DNA of 64,000 nucleotides from Selenomonas sp. AB3002. GTDB lineage: Bacteria > Bacillota > Negativicutes > Selenomonadales > Selenomonadaceae. The DNA is taken from the NCBI RefSeq assembly GCF_000702545.1, contig NZ_JNIO01000002.1, positions 124,001 through 188,000 of the forward strand, read 5' to 3'. This document shows positions 28,272 to 35,769 of this stretch, in pieces. How positions within the stretch are numbered: the first letter of the stretch is position 1; every line of letters starts with the position of its first letter. The position numbers and the translations under genes are program-made. Below the pieces are notes generated by a model. That model was not told where the DNA came from and ran no database searches. It saw only the letters and a program-made list of their open reading frames with translations.

Positions 28272-29213
28272 TTAGATTGCCGCTACCTCAGCCTTGAGCT
28301 GCTCAAAGATATCATGCACGCTCATGATGCTCTTGATAGTGGGCAGACGCTCTCCCGTAAAGACCAGCCCCGTCTCCACATCGCCCTGCTGAGCCCTGAT
28401 CAGGGAGCGGATGATGCAGAAATTGTGCTTGCAGGCCTTCAGGCAGGCATCACAAACCGTCGGCGGCACGGGCCCTTCCAGCACCTTGGCGGTGAAGGGA
28501 GTGCGCACGGCGCGCCCAGGAAGTCCCACAGGACTGTGGATGACCACTACGTCCTCGGGCTTGGATTTCAGATAATATTCCTTCAGGGCCGGTGCGCCAT
28601 TGGCCTCCTCAGAAGCCGCAAAGCGGGACCCCATCTGGACGCCATTGGCACCCATGTTTATCAAATCAACGACATCCTGACCGGAAAGGACACCGCCGGC
28701 TGCAATCACCGGCAGCTTCACAGCTGCACGTATATCCGGGATAAGGTCCCTCACAGAGGTGTCCGTTCCCAGGTGGCCGCCAGCCTCCTTGCCCTCTACC
28801 ACAATAGCAGTAGCGCCAAGACGCTCGGAAATCTTTGCCAATTTAACTGACGATACAATCGGTACGATAGGCGTGCCGGATTCCTTGCCCAGGCCGAACA
28901 TATCACGGGAGAACCCCGCACCAGCTACCACAAGGTCAATGCCCTCATCGATGGCAGTCTTCACTACCTCTGCAAAGTCGCGGGCAGCCACCATGATATT
29001 GATGCCGATAATGCCTTTGGTAAGGGAACGAGCCAGTCTTATCTCGTAGCGCAGTTCGTCATGGGACATTCCGGATGCAGCAATGAGCCCAATGCCACCC
29101 TCGTTAGCTACCGCAGCAGCCAGACGAGCCGTTGACAGACGAATCGCCATTCCTCCTTGGATAATAGGCATTTTTGCGATTTTCGTGCCAATTTTCAGCT
29201 CTGGAAGCTTCAA
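28272..29213 (-). CDS. FabK-like FMN enoyl reductase / nitronate monooxygenase family protein with C-terminal Cys cluster
   Basis: 313 aa TIM-barrel flavoprotein. Seen: MPIIQGGMAIRLSTARLAAAVANEGGIGLIA, VEGKEAGGHLGTD, PVIAAGGVLSGQDV and NGVQMGSRF, the FMN/phosphate motifs shared by FabK and nitronate monooxygenase. It differs from the true fabK of this operon in a late segment VCDACLKACKHNFCI that holds four Cys and one His. TTG start at 29213 follows GGAGGAG. Sits between acpP and fabF, after a terminator. It could be a second enoyl reductase, a nitronate-detoxifying enzyme or a redox partner; the sequence does not decide. Confidence 0.8.
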   Translation of the reverse strand: MKLPELKIGTKIAKMPIIQGGMAIRLSTARLAAAVANEGGIGLIAASGMSHDELRYEIRLARSLTKGIIGINIMVAARDFAEVVKTAIDEGIDLVVAGAGFSRDMFGLGKESGTPIVPIVSSVKLAKISERLGATAIVVEGKEAGGHLGTDTSVRDLIPDIRAAVKLPVIAAGGVLSGQDVVDLINMGANGVQMGSRFAASEEANGAPALKEYYLKSKPEDVVVIHSPVGLPGRAVRTPFTAKVLEGPVPPTVCDACLKACKHNFCIIRSLIRAQQGDVETGLVFTGERLPTIKSIMSVHDIFEQLKAEVAAI

Positions 29214-29240
29214 TGTTACTCCTCCAATCAATCTCCCCTC

Positions 29241-29278
29241 TTGACAAAATCCCGCGAAACTGAAGTTCACGGGATTTT
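29241..29278 (-). terminator. Terminator inside the fatty acid operon, after acpP
   Basis: AAAATCCCG / CGGGATTTT (29246-29254, 29270-29278) with inner GAA/TTC pairing, running into TTTT on the minus strand. It is about 30 bases after the acpP stop and before the FabK-like gene. Partial termination would give more acpP than downstream message. Confidence 0.7.
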
Positions 29279-29306
29279 TCAAAAGGTAAGACGCCCAAAA
29301 CTATTG

Positions 29307-29540
29307 TCAGTCTTTGTTCTGGTCGATGTAGGTAACTACATCCTGAACAGTCTTGATCTTCTCAGCAGCCTCGTCAGGAATCTCGATGTTGAATTCCTCC
29401 TCGAAAGCCATGATCAGCTCCACGATATCCAGGGAATCAGCACCAAGATCATCGATGAACGTAGACTCGATTGCTACCTCATCAGCCTCAACACCCAGCT
29501 GCTCAACCACGATATCTCTTACTTTATCGAAAGTAGACAT
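29307..29540 (-). CDS. acpP: Acyl carrier protein
   Basis: 77 aa, acidic. Phosphopantetheine attachment Ser in the invariant [20 protein letters not shown] (Ser about residue 37). Carries acyl chains between the enzymes encoded around it. AAGGAGG upstream of ATG 29540. Followed by a terminator, consistent with the need for abundant ACP. Confidence 0.97.
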   Translation of the reverse strand: MSTFDKVRDIVVEQLGVEADEVAIESTFIDDLGADSLDIVELIMAFEEEFNIEIPDEAAEKIKTVQDVVTYIDQNKD

Positions 29541-29595
29541 GAAGTTTCACCTCCTTAAATTGGTGTACTTGCAAAAGTACCTAATATAGATAATA

Positions 29596-30339
29596 TCACA
29601 TTACCATGCCACCGTCTACATTGACGATCTGGCCTGTGATATAAGCTGCATTTTCGCTCACCAGGAAGAGGACAGCATTTGCCACATCCTCAGGCTGGCC
29701 TTCCTTCTTCATGGGGATAGTGCCCAGGACAGCTTCCTTGGCCTTCTCATTCATAGCGTCAGTCATGTCCGTGGCTATGAAGCCCGGAGCCACCATGTTC
29801 ACGGTGATGCCGCGGGAAGCAAGCTCCTTGGCGGCAGACTTGGAGAAGCCGATAACGCCAGCCTTGGAAGCTGCATAGTTGGTCTGACCGGCGTTGCCGG
29901 TAAGGCCTACCACGGAAGCCATATTCACGATGCGTCCGCTGCGCTTCTTCATCATGAGCTTGGCCACAGCCTTGGTGCAGTAGAAAACACCCTTCAGATT
30001 GATGTCCACCACAGCCTCGAAGTCCTCGTCCTTCATACGGGCCAGCAGGCCGTCACGGGTAATGCCGGCGTTGTTCACCAGGATATCGATGGTGCCGAAA
30101 GCCTCAACGACCTTCCCGACCATGGCTTCCACAGCGTCCTTGTCAGCCACGTTAGCCTGCACCAGGATGGCCTCGCCACCCATCTTCTCAATCTCAGCCT
30201 TGACTTCTTCGGCCTTGGCCTGGCTGCCGGAGTAATTCACAGCAACCTTGGCGCCCTCGGCGGCCAGCTTCAGGGCCACAGCCCTGCCGATGCCCCGGGA
30301 AGCACCTGTAACAAGCGCAACCTTTCCGTCTAAAAGCAT
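29596..30339 (-). CDS. fabG: 3-oxoacyl-ACP reductase
   Basis: 247 aa short-chain dehydrogenase. NADPH loop VTGASRGIGRAVALKLA at residues about 10-26, NNAGITRDG, catalytic Ser in NMASVVG and YAASKAG with Tyr and Lys. Start ATG 30339 lies one base after the fabD stop, with GGAGG inside fabD; upstream in-frame codons would run into fabD. Reduces 3-oxoacyl-ACP in each elongation round. Confidence 0.95.
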   Translation of the reverse strand: MLLDGKVALVTGASRGIGRAVALKLAAEGAKVAVNYSGSQAKAEEVKAEIEKMGGEAILVQANVADKDAVEAMVGKVVEAFGTIDILVNNAGITRDGLLARMKDEDFEAVVDINLKGVFYCTKAVAKLMMKKRSGRIVNMASVVGLTGNAGQTNYAASKAGVIGFSKSAAKELASRGITVNMVAPGFIATDMTDAMNEKAKEAVLGTIPMKKEGQPEDVANAVLFLVSENAAYITGQIVNVDGGMVM

Positions 30340-30340
30340 A

Positions 30341-31285
30341 TTAGCGGACCTCCTTGAAATAGTCAAGCGTTTTTTGCAGGGACTCCATATTTTCTACGTT
30401 GAGGCTCTGGATAGCCTTGTCAATACGGCGGTTGAAGCCGCAGAGAGTCTTGCCGGGGCCTGCCTCCACAAAGGTGTCGGCGCCGAATTCCTGCATGGTC
30501 TTGACGCAGTCAATCCACTTCACAGGATTATCTGCCTGCTTCACCAGGTTCTCCTTGATCTCCTCAGCCTTGGTCTGGAGCTTGCCCGTATAGTTTGCCA
30601 CTACCGGGAAAGCCGCATCATGGAGAGCTACCTTGTCAAGCTCTGCGGAGAGCTTCTCAGCAGCAGGCTTCATGAGCGTGCTGTGGAAAGGTGCAGAGAC
30701 AGGCAGGATTACGGCCTTCTTGGCACCAGCTTCCTTCAGGGCCTCCACGGCTGCCTCAACACCTGCAGTGGTGCCGGCAATGACCGTCTGGCCCGGGCAG
30801 TTGAAATTCACGGCCTGCACTGCACCCTTGGCTGCCGTTGCCTTCTCGCAGGCGTCCACGATGACCTCATCAGAAAGGCCGATGATGGCAGCCATGCCGC
30901 CCTCGCCTACAGGTACAGCCTCCTGCATGAACTGGCCGCGCTTGTGCACCAGTACCACTGCATCCTGGAAGGACAGCACGCCTGCTGCCACCAGGGCGGA
31001 ATACTCGCCCAGGCTGTGGCCGCCAGCCACCTCGGGCTGAATGCCATTTTCCTTCAATACTTCATTGGCAATGACGCTCATGGTGAGGATAGCAGGCTGG
31101 GTATTGGCCGTGAGCTTCAGGTCCTCTGCAGGACCCTCAAAGCACATATTCATAATGGAATAACCAAGAGCTTCGTCTGCTTCCTTAAAAATCTTCTTGG
31201 CTACATCATAATTATCATAGAAATCCTTGCCCATGCCGACAGCCTGGGCACCCTGACCGGGGAATACAAATGCCAGTTTATTCAA
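30341..31285 (-). CDS. fabD: Malonyl-CoA:ACP transacylase
   Basis: 314 aa. FPGQGAQAVGMGKDF at the N terminus, active Ser in GHSLGEYSALVAAG near residue 90, VSAPFHSTLM with the catalytic His near 200. Loads malonyl groups on ACP. TTG start at 31285 with AGGAGG seven bases upstream. Coupled to fabG. Confidence 0.95.
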   Translation of the reverse strand: MNKLAFVFPGQGAQAVGMGKDFYDNYDVAKKIFKEADEALGYSIMNMCFEGPAEDLKLTANTQPAILTMSVIANEVLKENGIQPEVAGGHSLGEYSALVAAGVLSFQDAVVLVHKRGQFMQEAVPVGEGGMAAIIGLSDEVIVDACEKATAAKGAVQAVNFNCPGQTVIAGTTAGVEAAVEALKEAGAKKAVILPVSAPFHSTLMKPAAEKLSAELDKVALHDAAFPVVANYTGKLQTKAEEIKENLVKQADNPVKWIDCVKTMQEFGADTFVEAGPGKTLCGFNRRIDKAIQSLNVENMESLQKTLDYFKEVR

Positions 31286-31336
31286 AGCAATGCCTCCTAG
31301 AAAGATAAGCAGGAAACTTCTTATTGCAATAACCTA

Positions 31337-32284
31337 TTACTTGCAGGTTTCCTCAATGCCAGTGATGACCTTGGGCAGGCCGTTCACGATATCTTCAATG
31401 ATGGTCTTGACAGGCTTGATGTCATTCAGCATGCCGGAAATCTCGCCAATCATGACAGAACCGTTCTCCACGTCACCTTCATGGGTAGCGCGGCGCAGGC
31501 TGCCTGCACCCAGCTTCTCAAGTTCTTCAGCAGGTGCCTGGGCGGCCTCCATCTCCTCGTACTTGCGGGAAAGCTTGTTGGCCAGCACCCGGGCAGGATG
31601 GCCCAAAGAGCGGCCGGTGACCACAGTGGAGCGGTCCTTGGCCTTCAGCACCATCTTCTTGTAATTCTCATGGGCAATGCACTCCTCAGAGAGGACAAAG
31701 CGGGAGCCCATCTGCACAGCCTGTGCCCCCAGGGCAAAGGCTGCTGCCATGCCGCGGGAGTCGCCGATGCCGCCTGCACCGATGACAGGCACGTCCACGG
31801 CATCCACCACCTGGGGCAGGAGCGCCATGGTGGTGATTTCACCGATATGGCCGCCGGACTCAGTGCCCTCAGCGATGACAGCATCAGCACCGATGCGGGT
31901 CAGGCGCTTGGCCAGAGCCACAGAAGCCACCACGGGGATGACCTTGGTGCCGATTTCCTTCAGGGCGGGCAGATACTCGCCGGGATTGCCAGCGCCAGTG
32001 GTGACCACGGCCACGCGCTCGTCGATGACCACCTGCATGACCTCCTTGACAAAGGGGCTCATGAGCATGATGTTCACGCCGAAGGGCTTGTCCGTCCAAC
32101 CCTTGCACTTCTGGATCTCAGCCCGGAGGATGTCAGGCGGCATATGGCCTGCACCAATAATGCCCAGGCCGCCGGCATTGGATACTGCCGAAGCCAGCTC
32201 AGCCGTGCCGATCCAGGCCATACCACCCTGGAAAATCGGGTACTTTATGTTGAGTAGCTTACAAATCGCATTGTTTTCAAACAT
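31337..32284 (-). CDS. fabK: Enoyl-ACP reductase II, FMN-dependent
   Basis: 315 aa. KYPIFQGGMAWIGTAELASAVSNAGGLGIIGAG, EGTESGGHIGEI, IGAGGIGDSRGMAAAFALGAQAVQMGSRF: the FabK pattern, an FMN enzyme that performs the last reductive step in place of FabI. Starts at ATG 32284, whose A overlaps the plsX stop (TGATG); a TTG one codon earlier is the alternative. The only clear enoyl reductase in the operon besides the divergent paralogue at 28272. FabK-type enzymes are intrinsically insensitive to triclosan (family knowledge). Confidence 0.92.
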   Translation of the reverse strand: MFENNAICKLLNIKYPIFQGGMAWIGTAELASAVSNAGGLGIIGAGHMPPDILRAEIQKCKGWTDKPFGVNIMLMSPFVKEVMQVVIDERVAVVTTGAGNPGEYLPALKEIGTKVIPVVASVALAKRLTRIGADAVIAEGTESGGHIGEITTMALLPQVVDAVDVPVIGAGGIGDSRGMAAAFALGAQAVQMGSRFVLSEECIAHENYKKMVLKAKDRSTVVTGRSLGHPARVLANKLSRKYEEMEAAQAPAEELEKLGAGSLRRATHEGDVENGSVMIGEISGMLNDIKPVKTIIEDIVNGLPKVITGIEETCK

Positions 32285-33321
32285 CAATCATTATCCTCCT
32301 TAGAGCCGTCAGTGACCAGCTGCTCCTCTTCCTGGAGTGCCTCCTGGATATGGGTGAGGACGCTCCCTTCCACATAGTCTTTCGCCACGCCGATGGCGCT
32401 GCAGATGGCCTTCGCATTGGATGAGCCGTGGCTGATAAGGCAGCAGCCGTTAACGCCAAGGAGGGGCGCGCCGCCGTACTCGCTGGCATCCAGTTTCTTG
32501 CCCAGCTTCTTCAGAGTGGGCATCAGCAGGAGTGCTCCCAGCTTCGGCAGTATGCCTCCTTCTTTCACGGCATCCTTAATCAGCTTCATAATGGTCTTTG
32601 CCAGACCCTCACCAAATTTTAGCACAACATTGCCAACAAATCCATCACAAATTACGACGTCGAAATTCCCCTTGGGAATATCCCTGCCTTCTGCGTTGCC
32701 CTGGAAGTTGATGGTGTGCATGGTCTTCAGTATCTGGTAAGTAGCCTTGGCCTGCTCGTTGCCCTTGGTTTCCTCCTCGCCGATATTCAGGAGGCCCACC
32801 CGGGGGCTCTTCCTGCCGAAAACATATTCGGCATAGATGGAACCCATGATGCCGCTCTGCACCAGATGCTCCGGCTTGGAATCAACATTAGCGCCGGAGT
32901 CCAGCAGGAGAGTCACCCCCTTGGGGGTTGGCATGGGAGTGGCAATGGTAGGACGGCCTATGCCCTTGATGCGGCGAAGGATCAGCTGGGCTGCCGTCAC
33001 AGCTGCCCCGGTGCTGCCTGCGGAAAGTACCGCATCACAGACGCCGTCCTTCACCAACCTGGTAGCCACCACTACTGAGGAATCTTTCTTTGTGCGCACA
33101 GCGTCAGCAGGATGTTCATCCATCCCGATGACCTGTGTGGTGTGATGAATAGTGATGCCCAGTTTCTCCCAGCCATCTTCTCTTTTCAATACCTCACGAA
33201 TCTGAGGCTCATCTCCCACCAGTACGATCTCACAGCCATATTTTTTTGCTGCCCTGACTGCACCAAATACAATCTGTTCCGGCGCATAGTCTCCGCCCAT
33301 GGCATCGACTGCAATCTTCAC
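32284..33321 (-). CDS. plsX: Phosphate:acyl-ACP acyltransferase
   Basis: 345 aa. MKIAVDAMGGDYAPEQIVFGA start, VVATRLVKDGVCDAVLSAGSTGA, VICDGFVGNVVLKFGEG and YGGAPLLGVNG are PlsX signatures. Makes acyl-phosphate for PlsY in phospholipid synthesis, so it ties fatty acid to phospholipid production. GTG start at 33321 with AGGAGG. Acidic C-terminal tail. The order fapR-plsX-fab is the Firmicute norm. Confidence 0.95.
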   Translation of the reverse strand: MKIAVDAMGGDYAPEQIVFGAVRAAKKYGCEIVLVGDEPQIREVLKREDGWEKLGITIHHTTQVIGMDEHPADAVRTKKDSSVVVATRLVKDGVCDAVLSAGSTGAAVTAAQLILRRIKGIGRPTIATPMPTPKGVTLLLDSGANVDSKPEHLVQSGIMGSIYAEYVFGRKSPRVGLLNIGEEETKGNEQAKATYQILKTMHTINFQGNAEGRDIPKGNFDVVICDGFVGNVVLKFGEGLAKTIMKLIKDAVKEGGILPKLGALLLMPTLKKLGKKLDASEYGGAPLLGVNGCCLISHGSSNAKAICSAIGVAKDYVEGSVLTHIQEALQEEEQLVTDGSKEDND

Positions 33322-33376
33322 GCTGCCGCCTCCTAGTAAATTAATAAATCCAACCCAAGACTATTCAATCTTCAGC

Positions 33377-33475
33377 CCATGGATGGGCGTTCTGCGGCCG
33401 TCCGATTTTACGGACGAAATCGCGGCCGCTGTTTCTTTTGGTTCGTTTTCTTTGCGTCAAAGAAAATGAACAACC
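33377..33475. repeat. Intergenic hairpin repeat, family B copy 2 (between fapR and plsX)
   Basis: The 178-base fapR-plsX gap holds a GTCCG-ATTTTA-CGGAC hairpin flanked by CGGCCG sites, then a 14-bp stem GTTCGTTTTCTTTG-CGT-CAAAGAAAATGAAC (33441-33454, 33458-33471; one mismatch). The stem matches the design of the repeat at 25088-25116. It could modulate readthrough from fapR into plsX. Confidence 0.65.
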
Positions 33476-33498
33476 GAAACAAAACAAAGAGGGCAATC

Positions 33499-34056
33499 TT
33501 ATTCTCCCCAAGATACCATAATAAACTTGGCTCGAAAAACCTCTTGCGTCTCATTGCGGGTCTTCACCCAGACAAAATACTTATTGCCCCGCACCCTTAC
33601 GATCTCTGCCTTGGCAATAAGTTTTTCGCCCACATGCACAGGCACCTTGTACTTGACGTTGGCCACTCCCGTCACTGCCATAGGCGCATCAATCACCGCT
33701 ATGGCCAGGGAATTGGCCTGTGAGAACATGTATTGCCCCTTGGCAATCTGCGTCTTGGCGAAAACCATATCCTCAGTGATGCGCAGGAGAGAAATCCCCG
33801 AATGACCCAGTTCCAGGTCGATAAGCTCGCCTACCACTTCACCGCTTCTGAGCGCCTTCACCTTGTTCTGAGCCGTTTCCGCCATCTTGCGGATACGCCC
33901 CCTGAGTTCCGGGATGCCCAGCTCCAGCCTGTCCAGCCTGATGGTCTGGACACTGACGTCCAGATTCTTGGCCAGCTCCTCATCAGTGAGGAAAGGCTTG
34001 TCCTTCACCTGAGCCAGCAAAAGCTGCTGCCTCTCCTTCTTCTTCACCCGTGCCAT
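33499..34056 (-). CDS. fapR: FapR, malonyl-CoA-responsive repressor of lipid synthesis
   Basis: 185 aa. N-terminal DeoR-like helix-turn-helix (PFLTDEELAKNLDVSVQTIRLDRLELGIPELRGRIRKMAE), linker helix, and a hot-dog fold domain (SLAIAVIDAPMAVTGVANVKYKVPVHVGEKLIAKAEIVRVRGNKYFVWV) that binds malonyl-CoA in the family. ATG 34056 with AAAAGGAGGTG. Heads the lipid operon; a candidate FapR box sits between its promoter and start, implying autoregulation. Confidence 0.94.
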   Translation of the reverse strand: MARVKKKERQQLLLAQVKDKPFLTDEELAKNLDVSVQTIRLDRLELGIPELRGRIRKMAETAQNKVKALRSGEVVGELIDLELGHSGISLLRITEDMVFAKTQIAKGQYMFSQANSLAIAVIDAPMAVTGVANVKYKVPVHVGEKLIAKAEIVRVRGNKYFVWVKTRNETQEVFRAKFIMVSWGE

Positions 34057-34070
34057 GTTCTCACCTCCTT

Positions 34071-34090
34071 TTAGTACCTGCTGCTACTAT
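34071..34090 (-). promoter_or_regulatory. fapR: FapR-box-like inverted repeat with wide spacer
   Basis: TTAGTA-CCTGCTGC-TACTAT on the + strand. The half sites and the CCTG match the Bacillus-type FapR box as I recall it (TTAGTA-N5-TACTAA), but the spacer is 8 rather than 5 because of an extra trinucleotide. It lies 16 bases downstream of the -10 box of the fapR promoter. Confidence 0.6.
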
Positions 34091-34105
34091 CTCATATAAT
34101 GGACT

Positions 34106-34134
34106 ATTATAAAGGGTATGTCTTAAAAATGCAA
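34106..34134 (-). promoter_or_regulatory. Promoter of the fapR-plsX-fab operon
   Basis: On the minus strand TTGCAT (34129-34134), 17 bases, TATAAT (34106-34111). Strong sigma-70 match placed 50 bases before the fapR ATG. Confidence 0.7.
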
Positions 34135-34248
34135 GGGTCATGTGTCATGAAAATAAAGTTGTTCGACTGTACATTCTTGGTGGACAGACTTAATATTGTT
34201 ATACTTACGATCAGTTTTTTCATATAGGAGAATTGCGTTTCTAGCAGA

Positions 34249-34384
34249 TCTTACCTCCACCGCTTGCGGGGGAGGGGGACCGGCGAAGCCGGTGGAAGGG
34301 GGAATCGAAGTCGTAACGTTACCCTCACACCCCTTCCACCGCCTAACGGCGGTCCCCCTTCCCCGTTTCACGGGGCAGGTAAGA
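34249..34384. repeat. Palindromic MITE-like repeat, family A copy 2
   Basis: 136 bp with perfect 8-bp inverted ends TCTTACCT / AGGTAAGA. Inner arms resemble each other (GGGGGAGGGGGACCGGCG on the left, the reverse complement of CGGTCCCCCTTCCCC on the right) and contain CCGGCGAAGCCGG and CCGCCTAACGGCGG hairpins. The CCACCG...CGGTCCCCCTTCCCC core is shared with the repeat at 16060-16187. No ORF. Confidence 0.75.
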
Positions 34385-34437
34385 CCTACGATTTACGAAA
34401 CAATTCTAAAATCAGCTATTCTCGCGCACATGAAAAA

Positions 34438-34463
34438 AGAGCAGAACCTCGCGGTTCTGCTCT
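34438..34463 (-). terminator. Terminator after rpmF
   Basis: 11-bp perfect stem AGAGCAGAACC-(loop)-GGTTCTGCTCT. On the minus strand it is followed by TTTTTTCATG, nine bases after the rpmF stop. Confidence 0.85.
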
Positions 34464-34471
34464 ATATAGCC

Positions 34472-34651
34472 TTACTCAGCGGCTGCGATGACCTCTTTGC
34501 CATCATAGTAGCCACACTCAGTGCACACATGATGCGGCATCTTGGGCTCGTGGCACTGGGGGCAGGAAACGAAACCAGGGGCCTCCAGCTTCCAGTTGGC
34601 ACGGCGGCTGTCACGACGAGCCTTGGACATTTTACGCTTTGGAACTGCCAT
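34472..34651 (-). CDS. rpmF: Ribosomal protein L32
   Basis: 59 aa: begins [20 protein letters not shown] and carries two CxxC zinc knuckles (CPQC at 30-33, CTEC about 43-46). Zinc-binding type of L32, as opposed to the C-minus paralogue. Ribosome site GGAGG before ATG 34651. Follows yceD by 30 bases, the standard yceD-rpmF pair that usually precedes plsX; here rpmF and the fapR operon are separated by a terminator and repeat. Confidence 0.96.
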   Translation of the reverse strand: MAVPKRKMSKARRDSRRANWKLEAPGFVSCPQCHEPKMPHHVCTECGYYDGKEVIAAAE

Positions 34652-34681
34652 GTCGGATACACCTCCTTCAAGGTACTTCTA

Positions 34682-35185
34682 TCAGTCTTCCTTATTTATC
34701 AGTTGCTGTAATGCTGCCAGGCGGGGATCCGGGACGAAGCGGTCGCAGCCGCAGTCGCCTTCATTGAGGTCAGCCCCGCACACCGGGCAAAGGCCCTTGC
34801 AGTCGGGCCGGCAAAGATTGCTGAGGGACTGGGCTGCCAGGACGGTATCCCGAATCATATCCGTGATATCAACATAGTCCCCATCCACCATCAGGCCTTC
34901 AGGGTTCTCTTCCCCAGCTTTCTGGAATTCCTCCTCAAAGCTGAGAACCTGCTCTTCCTCACAGTCCTTCAGGCAGCGGTCACAGGCAAAAGCCTTGACC
35001 GCCTTGATTTCCCCAAAAACACGATAACAGACGCCCGTATAGACCAGGCTGCCCCGGACACTGATTTCTCCCACAAAGGAAAAATCCTCCCCCGTTGCCC
35101 CCAGATCTTCTGCGGTCGTCTGATAGGCGAAGGGAATCTCCTGTCCCAGGCTCCCTGCCGCCTCAGCAATACTCATTTTCATCAT
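34682..35185 (-). CDS. YceD/DUF177 family protein
   Basis: 167 aa. DUF177 family, linked to 23S rRNA accumulation in plants and bacteria (family knowledge). Shows the conserved CDRCLKDC near residue 70 and a second cluster CRPDCKGLCPVCGADLN...DCGCD near 130, suggesting a zinc site. An MDVSE-like acidic middle separates them. Operon with rpmF. Confidence 0.9.
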   Translation of the reverse strand: MMKMSIAEAAGSLGQEIPFAYQTTAEDLGATGEDFSFVGEISVRGSLVYTGVCYRVFGEIKAVKAFACDRCLKDCEEEQVLSFEEEFQKAGEENPEGLMVDGDYVDITDMIRDTVLAAQSLSNLCRPDCKGLCPVCGADLNEGDCGCDRFVPDPRLAALQQLINKED

Positions 35186-35267
35186 TTCAGCATCAACCTC
35201 AGATATTATAATACTTTAGACCAGTTTTTGCAACAAAAAGATAACTGTAACTTCAGCCCATGGCAAG

Positions 35268-35738
35268 CTAGTCTCCCAGCCTTGCTTCAAAGGCGCGCAT
35301 AGCTTCCTGCTGCACAAGTTTCAGCGGCACTTTCTTCTCTCTGGCCGCCCGGCAACAGTCCTCATACTCAGGAGCCACATTGATGAGATGGCCGCCATAA
35401 GCACTGACCTTGCAGGTAATATCCCCATATTTGGTATCCACTTTGGCCAGATGGCGGTCAGCTTCCAGCCTTTCTTCAATACGCCGCACCCTGATGCCGA
35501 TGCTGGTGGTTTCCCTGAAGATAATACTGGCACAAGCGTCCTTCTTATCCTCGCTTGCCAGCACAGAGAGCATCTGCCCCGGGCGGTTTTTCTTCATATA
35601 GATAGGAGTCGTCCACACATCCCTGGCCCCGGCCTCAAAAAGCCTGTCATAGAGATAGCCATAAATTTGGGGATTCATGTCATCAATATTGGTTTCCAAT
35701 AGCAGAAGATTATCTGCTGCCCTGACCTCTTCCTGCAT
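35268..35738 (-). CDS. Orphan C-terminal half of LarC-type nickel insertion protein (LarC2-like)
   Basis: 156 aa, beginning MQEEVRAADNLLLLETNIDDMNPQIYG. This is the conserved C-terminal region of LarC (Ni_insertion family), the enzyme that puts nickel in the pincer cofactor of lactate racemase. The full protein is about 400 aa; in Lactobacillus it is made from larC1/larC2 by frameshifting. Here the ATG at 35738 has GGGAGG eight bases upstream, and the upstream sequence is another gene, so the N-terminal half is absent from the locus. No larA, larB or larE is near. Either a remnant or a stand-alone protein. Confidence 0.75.
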   Translation of the reverse strand: MQEEVRAADNLLLLETNIDDMNPQIYGYLYDRLFEAGARDVWTTPIYMKKNRPGQMLSVLASEDKKDACASIIFRETTSIGIRVRRIEERLEADRHLAKVDTKYGDITCKVSAYGGHLINVAPEYEDCCRAAREKKVPLKLVQQEAMRAFEARLGD

Positions 35739-35769
35739 GAATATCGCCTCCCGGCATGAGCCTGTGCCC

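Larger units (their letters stand above)
34057..34471. other. 415-base gene-free region: fapR promoter, palindromic repeat, rpmF terminator
   Basis: Divided as follows: fapR leader with FapR-like box (34071-34090), promoter (34106-34134), an AT-rich 100-base stretch with nothing recognised, the family A repeat (34249-34384), another short AT-rich stretch, and the terminator of rpmF (34438-34463). Small open frames here are inside the repeat and show no codon-like constraint. Confidence 0.7.

Noticed and set aside
26766-28850. 694-codon + strand frame across rnc, fabF and the FabK-like gene
   Set aside because: Antisense to three well-supported genes and their intergenic gaps; composition typical of shadow frames.
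34462-34671. 69-aa minus frame at the rpmF position
   Set aside because: Out of frame with the 59-aa L32 gene, which has all expected residues.
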